A stretch of DNA of 9,652 nucleotides from positions 1 to 9,652 of the forward strand of contig CANRZC010000069.1 of assembly GCA_947644185.1 (NCBI GenBank), read 5' to 3'. Shown in pieces: positions 6,311-9,652 of this stretch. The stretch is from an uncultured Acetatifactor sp. (GTDB lineage: Bacteria; Bacillota; Clostridia; Lachnospirales; Lachnospiraceae). The notes beneath the pieces are model-generated. The model saw only the letters and a list, made by a program, of their open reading frames with translations, was not told the DNA's origin and made no database searches. A program made the translations under genes and the position numbers. Positions within the stretch are counted from its first letter, which is position 1; every line of letters starts with the position of its first letter.

Positions 6311-8134
6311 TTGAACAGAAATTCTCGTCTCTCCAACAAGCAGCTACTTTTCGGCCTTGGCTTTCTGCTGGCCTTCCTGGGGCTGACCATTTTCCTTTTT
6401 ACATATCAGCGGGACGAAAAGCGCTTTGCCAGCCTTGCCACAAGGCTTTTTACAGAAGAAATGACAGGCAATACCTTAAATCTCCACTATACCCTGGCAA
6501 ATCCCGGGGACTTTGGTATCCACGATTACGCGCCCTCCCTCTCTGGCTATGACCCGGATAGCGCAGTTGGAAGCAGAGCAGGCACCGAGAATACCCTGGC
6601 TGCCTTGAAGGCTCTTCAGGTGGAAAAGCTTTCTGAATCGGATGCCTGGCTGTGGAAGCTATTGACTCGCTCCCTGGAAAATTCCCTTGCCTTAAGCCGT
6701 TTCGCTTACTATGATGAACCCCTGTCCCCTGCCTCCGGCACCCAGACCCAGCTGCCTATCCTGTTGGCGGAATACACCTTTCGCAGCAAGCAAGACGTAG
6801 AGGACTATCTGGCCCTTCTGGATCAGGTGGACGAATATTTCGCTTCCCTCCTTGTCTATGAGCAGGAAAAGGCTGCCGCTGGCTTCCCCATGCCTGCTAC
6901 CTTTCTGCAGTCCGTGCGGGAGCAATGTGACACAATTGTCACAAAAGAAGATCTGGAGGCTGGCATCCATTTTCTGCAAACCACCTTTCTGGAACGTTTG
7001 GAAGCGCTCACCCAGAATGGCCTGATCACAGCCAAAGAGGCCACTCACTACATTGCCCAGAATGAAAGGCTGTTAAAGACTGTGGTACTGCCTGCTTATG
7101 CCACTTTAGGAGACGGTCTTTTGCTGCTGGAGGATAGGGATGCCCTGCCTGCCGGATTGGCATCCCTTCCCGAAGGAAAGGCTTATTATGAGCAACTGCT
7201 AATCTCCCAGACTGGGTCCTACCGTTCTATGGATGAAATCCGTCAGTTGCTGGCCACCCAATTTTCCAGAGAATATGAAATCATCAAGAAATCGGCGGCG
7301 GAGCATCCTGAGATTGCCCAATACTACGCCCAGACAGAGTCTCCTGCCTTCCCCTACCAACAGGCTTCTCAGATGTTGTTGGATTTAAAGACCCGAATGG
7401 CAAAGGACTTCCCATCCATCCCAGATGGATCGGTGGATGTCCATGTGAAAGCCGTGTCCGACAGCCTGGCAGACTACTGCGCGCCGGCCTTTTACCTGAC
7501 TGCGCCTCTTGACGACACAGATACAAATACCATCTATATCAATCGCCAGAAAACCCCAGACGGTCTGGAATTATACACCACACTGGCCCATGAGGGATAC
7601 CCAGGCCATCTCTACCAGACAGTGTACCACAACCGCTCTCTTCTGGCTTCCGATATGCGTCCTGCCAGAGAGCTCCTGTGGTATGGCGGTTATCAGGAGG
7701 GCTGGGCCTTGTATGTGGAGTTCTTGTCCTTCCAGTATGCTGCCGATCTTTTGCGGGAAAATGGCCAGGAGACAGCTGCTATAGCAGCCACTTTAGAGTC
7801 CCACAATCGCAGCCTACAGCTATGCCTGTACTCTATTCTGGATGTGTTGATCCATTATGAAAATGCCTCCTACAGCCAGATAGCAAAGGTGCTGTCCGGT
7901 TTTGGCATCACCGACAGCACCTCTGCAAAAGCAATTTATCACTATATTGTCCAGTCACCCTGCAACTATCTAAAATATTATCTGGGGTATCTGGAGGTCC
8001 TCTCTCTAAAAGAGCAGGCAAAGAGTCTTTGGGGAGATGCCTATACGGATTTGCGCTTTCACAGCTTTTATTTAGACTGGGGACCGGCTGACTTTATGTC
8101 TCTGGCTGAAATGCTGGTGCAACAGGCCGGATGA
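6311..8134 (+). CDS. Membrane-anchored DUF885-family putative metallopeptidase
   Basis: Protein of the DUF885 family, 607 aa from the TTG at 6311 (621 aa if the TTG at 6269 were used). Residues about 12-32 (LLFGLGFLLAFLGLTIFLFTY) form one hydrophobic helix after a short basic N-terminus, so this is an uncleaved anchor or signal peptide, with the rest outside the membrane. The zinc-site motif HEGYPGH (427-433), a variant of HExxH, and the downstream glutamate E463 in YGGYQEGWALYVE fit a gluzincin-like metallopeptidase. NTIYIN (406-411) and the C-terminal SPCNYLKYYLGYLEV (549-563) are further DUF885 marks. It is transcribed away from the pentose operon, and no functional link is visible. Substrate unknown; peptide or cell-surface hydrolysis is inferred from the family. 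Both start codons are TTG, so the exact N-terminus is the least certain point. Confidence 0.88.
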   Translation: MNRNSRLSNKQLLFGLGFLLAFLGLTIFLFTYQRDEKRFASLATRLFTEEMTGNTLNLHYTLANPGDFGIHDYAPSLSGYDPDSAVGSRAGTENTLAALKALQVEKLSESDAWLWKLLTRSLENSLALSRFAYYDEPLSPASGTQTQLPILLAEYTFRSKQDVEDYLALLDQVDEYFASLLVYEQEKAAAGFPMPATFLQSVREQCDTIVTKEDLEAGIHFLQTTFLERLEALTQNGLITAKEATHYIAQNERLLKTVVLPAYATLGDGLLLLEDRDALPAGLASLPEGKAYYEQLLISQTGSYRSMDEIRQLLATQFSREYEIIKKSAAEHPEIAQYYAQTESPAFPYQQASQMLLDLKTRMAKDFPSIPDGSVDVHVKAVSDSLADYCAPAFYLTAPLDDTDTNTIYINRQKTPDGLELYTTLAHEGYPGHLYQTVYHNRSLLASDMRPARELLWYGGYQEGWALYVEFLSFQYAADLLRENGQETAAIAATLESHNRSLQLCLYSILDVLIHYENASYSQIAKVLSGFGITDSTSAKAIYHYIVQSPCNYLKYYLGYLEVLSLKEQAKSLWGDAYTDLRFHSFYLDWGPADFMSLAEMLVQQAG

Positions 8135-8152
8135 CAGCTCCAATTGCCATAG

Positions 8153-8216
8153 GGATATATCTTCGCGGATTGGGAGATATCCTGCTCAGGATGCCTCCCA
8201 ATCCGCCACCATATCC
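8153..8216. terminator. Long hairpin between converging genes, overlapping the nuclease stop
   Basis: A perfect 12-bp stem GCGGATTGGGAG (8165-8176) / CTCCCAATCCGC (8195-8206) encloses a second stem ATCCTG/CAGGAT (8179-8184, 8187-8192). An outer GGATAT/ATATCC (8153-8158, 8211-8216) can extend it across an internal loop. It lies 30 bases after the DUF885 stop. On the other strand one arm encodes the last codons of the nuclease gene, with its TGA in the loop. No T-run follows on either side, so it is a probable bidirectional 3'-end structure but not a textbook terminator. Confidence 0.5.
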
Positions 8217-8647
8217 TCCAGATATCCTCTGTCCCACAACAGGATCTTCAACTTCTGAGCCGCCTCCACTGCGGGCTGGGTAAAATACTGATTGGTCAGC
8301 ACTGCACCTACCATCCTATCGTAATAATCCCTGCCGGCATAGGCCTCCTGGACCGCCTTCACGCCCACAGGGGCAGTATAGCATTTGCACTGGATTGCAT
8401 AGGTGACACCGTCCTTCTCAGCCAGAATATCAATGCCATAATCCCCGCTGCCCTTTGTGACCTCCACCTCCTGAAAGCCATTCTTCTTCAAAAGCTCCGC
8501 ACAATAGTATTCAAAATCATGGCCTTCCATCAGGTCGAATTCTTCCGGCCGGATACGCCTTGTCCGGTGCCGCAGATAAAGTGCAGCACTTCCCATCATA
8601 GCAGCCACACATGCGATCATAATGATAATTATCGTATTTGTATCCAT
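8186..8647 (-). CDS. Membrane-anchored Mrr-like restriction endonuclease-fold protein
   Basis: Small protein, 153 aa, with an N-terminal transmembrane helix (about 5-25, IIIIMIACVAAMMGSAALYL), a basic stretch (RHRTRRIR, 26-33) that should stay inside the cell, and an Mrr_cat type nuclease domain (about 36-145). The PD-(D/E)XK elements are visible: helix glutamate E46 in FEYYCAELLKKNGF, D73 in GSGDYGIDILAEKDG, and Q86-C-K88 in AIQCKCY, plus Q100 in the next helix. The key residues look intact, so cleavage of DNA is possible but unproven. The ATG at 8647 has only a weak GAG before it; a stop codon lies close upstream in frame, so no longer start exists. It is 73 bases downstream of degV on the same strand. 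It could be a defence nuclease or a DNA maintenance protein at the membrane; there is no methylase or other restriction gene nearby. Confidence 0.82.
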   Translation of the reverse strand: MDTNTIIIIMIACVAAMMGSAALYLRHRTRRIRPEEFDLMEGHDFEYYCAELLKKNGFQEVEVTKGSGDYGIDILAEKDGVTYAIQCKCYTAPVGVKAVQEAYAGRDYYDRMVGAVLTNQYFTQPAVEAAQKLKILLWDRGYLEDMVADWEAS

Positions 8648-8720
8648 ATTCTCGTATCTTACCGTTCCTTTTTCCCTTCGAAATGTATGTCACTGCTGAT
8701 GTCATTTCCCATGACAGCCC

Positions 8721-9581
8721 TCAGCTTCTCTCCACGCTATCCATAAACAAAACCCCCAATGTCCCTGGACCGCAGTGGCTGGAAATCACGCCACCCGCCA
8801 AAGTTTCCAGGACTTCATCGAATTGGTTCAGGGCTTTCAGATAAGCTCGCACCTCCTCCACCAGCTCCCTGTCACAGCCAGAGTGGGTGATAAAGACTCT
8901 CTCTCTTCTGGCGTGCCTTAAATCCTCCTCCATATCCTTCACATAATCCAGGACTACCTTATGCAGGCTGCCCCGGTACTTCTTCGCCGGGCGCATCTTT
9001 CCATCCACCACCTCAATCCTGGGGTGAAGCTTTAGGATCCCTCCGGCCATGGCCGCCAGACCGCTGCAGCGTCCTCCCCGATGCAGGTACACAAGAGTGT
9101 CCACCACAAAGCTGGCTCGCACCATGGGTCTTAGCTCCTCCATACGCCTTGCGATGGTCTCCCCATTCTCCCCCTTTGCTGCCATAACTGCCGCCTCTAT
9201 CACCAGAAGGCCAATGCCTGTGGACAGATTTCCAGAATTCACCACATGTACCAGTGACTCTCCCCCTAATTCCTCAGCCGCCATCCGCATTACATTGCCG
9301 GAGGCAGACATGTCCTCTGATATGGAAAAACACACCACCTCCCGGCCAGCTTCCACATAGGGCTTTAAAAGCGCTGTGGCTGCCTCCATGGAAGGCGCCG
9401 ATGTCTTTGGCGTGGTCTTGTGGGCATCCGCCCAGGCAAATATCTCCTTTGGCGTGATATCCACGCCGTCTAAATGCTCTTCCTCCCCCAAAAGCACATG
9501 CAAGGGTAAAATTCCTATATCATATCTCTCCAATAATTCCCTGGATAAATCACAGGTGCTATCCGCAATTATCTTTACCAT
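8721..9581 (-). CDS. DegV family protein (fatty-acid-binding, FakB-like)
   Basis: Two-domain DegV protein, 286 aa, which in characterised relatives (FakB) binds a fatty acid and presents it to the kinase FakA for phosphorylation. It begins with the family-typical MVKIIADSTCDLS. Ligand-site motifs follow: KTSAPS (59-64, usual TSQPS), FSISEDMSASGN (85-96, the SSxLSGT loop), YLHRGGRCSG (165-174, usual YLxKGGRIG) and SSHCGPGTLGV (267-277, usual GxHxGPGxxGV). The start at 9581 is chosen from this N-terminus, with AGGAG nine bases upstream. ATGs at 9590 and 9611 would add 3 or 10 residues not typical of the family, and the frame stays open to the window edge. No FakA-type kinase is in the window; these are usually encoded elsewhere. 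The family is certain; the bound lipid is unknown. Confidence 0.94.
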   Translation of the reverse strand: MVKIIADSTCDLSRELLERYDIGILPLHVLLGEEEHLDGVDITPKEIFAWADAHKTTPKTSAPSMEAATALLKPYVEAGREVVCFSISEDMSASGNVMRMAAEELGGESLVHVVNSGNLSTGIGLLVIEAAVMAAKGENGETIARRMEELRPMVRASFVVDTLVYLHRGGRCSGLAAMAGGILKLHPRIEVVDGKMRPAKKYRGSLHKVVLDYVKDMEEDLRHARRERVFITHSGCDRELVEEVRAYLKALNQFDEVLETLAGGVISSHCGPGTLGVLFMDSVERS

Positions 9582-9652
9582 ATCCTCCATCTCCTGCCTT
9601 CGATATCCCATACCACACTCGCTGTCGCCGGACGCTTTTCCGCATAGTTCGC

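Noticed and set aside
6190..6390. 66-codon minus-strand frame across the divergent promoter region
   Set aside because: It runs through the kinase promoter and the start of the DUF885 gene, has no ribosome site, and its composition is not protein-like.
1..9652. CRISPR arrays, transposon ends, tRNA genes or a defence island
   Set aside because: No regularly spaced repeats, no transposase or integrase reading frame, no cloverleaf sequence. The only defence-like gene is the solitary Mrr-like protein.

Overview
The window reads as an ordinary chromosomal stretch from an anaerobic Clostridia-type Firmicute, most likely Lachnospiraceae. The basis is the split transketolase, the clostridial-style FGGY pentulokinase beside AraD, strong AGGAGG-type ribosome sites, a sigma-A promoter and an estimated (not calculated) GC content near one half. 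Nine protein genes were found. There is no tRNA, rRNA, insertion sequence, CRISPR array or prophage gene, and no gene-free stretch longer than about 160 bases.

Left part: the 3' end of an AraC-type regulator (+) converges on a gene for a short-chain dehydrogenase/epimerase-like protein (-). A clear hairpin terminator that can work in both directions separates them. Centre, minus strand, read from right to left: an FGGY pentulokinase, L-ribulose-5-phosphate 4-epimerase (AraD), and the N- and C-terminal halves of a split transketolase, the last two overlapping by one base. A good sigma-A promoter lies just upstream of the kinase. Together these genes phosphorylate a pentulose (probably L-ribulose), epimerise it to D-xylulose 5-phosphate and pass it into the pentose phosphate pathway. 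The isomerase (araA) and a sugar transporter are not in the window. The dehydrogenase gene lies 145 bases further down the same strand, behind hairpins that may end or reduce transcription.

Right part: divergent from the kinase operon is a membrane-anchored DUF885-type metallopeptidase (+). It converges on a membrane-anchored Mrr-like nuclease (-) across a long hairpin that includes the last codons of the nuclease gene. A DegV-family lipid-binding protein (-) lies upstream of the nuclease gene and may share its transcript.

No undescribed multi-gene system was recognised. The points most worth a second look are the membrane-tethered solitary Mrr-like nuclease, the long hairpin at its 3' end, the operon promoter with palindromic elements, and a 39-codon open frame without a start codon that runs into the dehydrogenase start.
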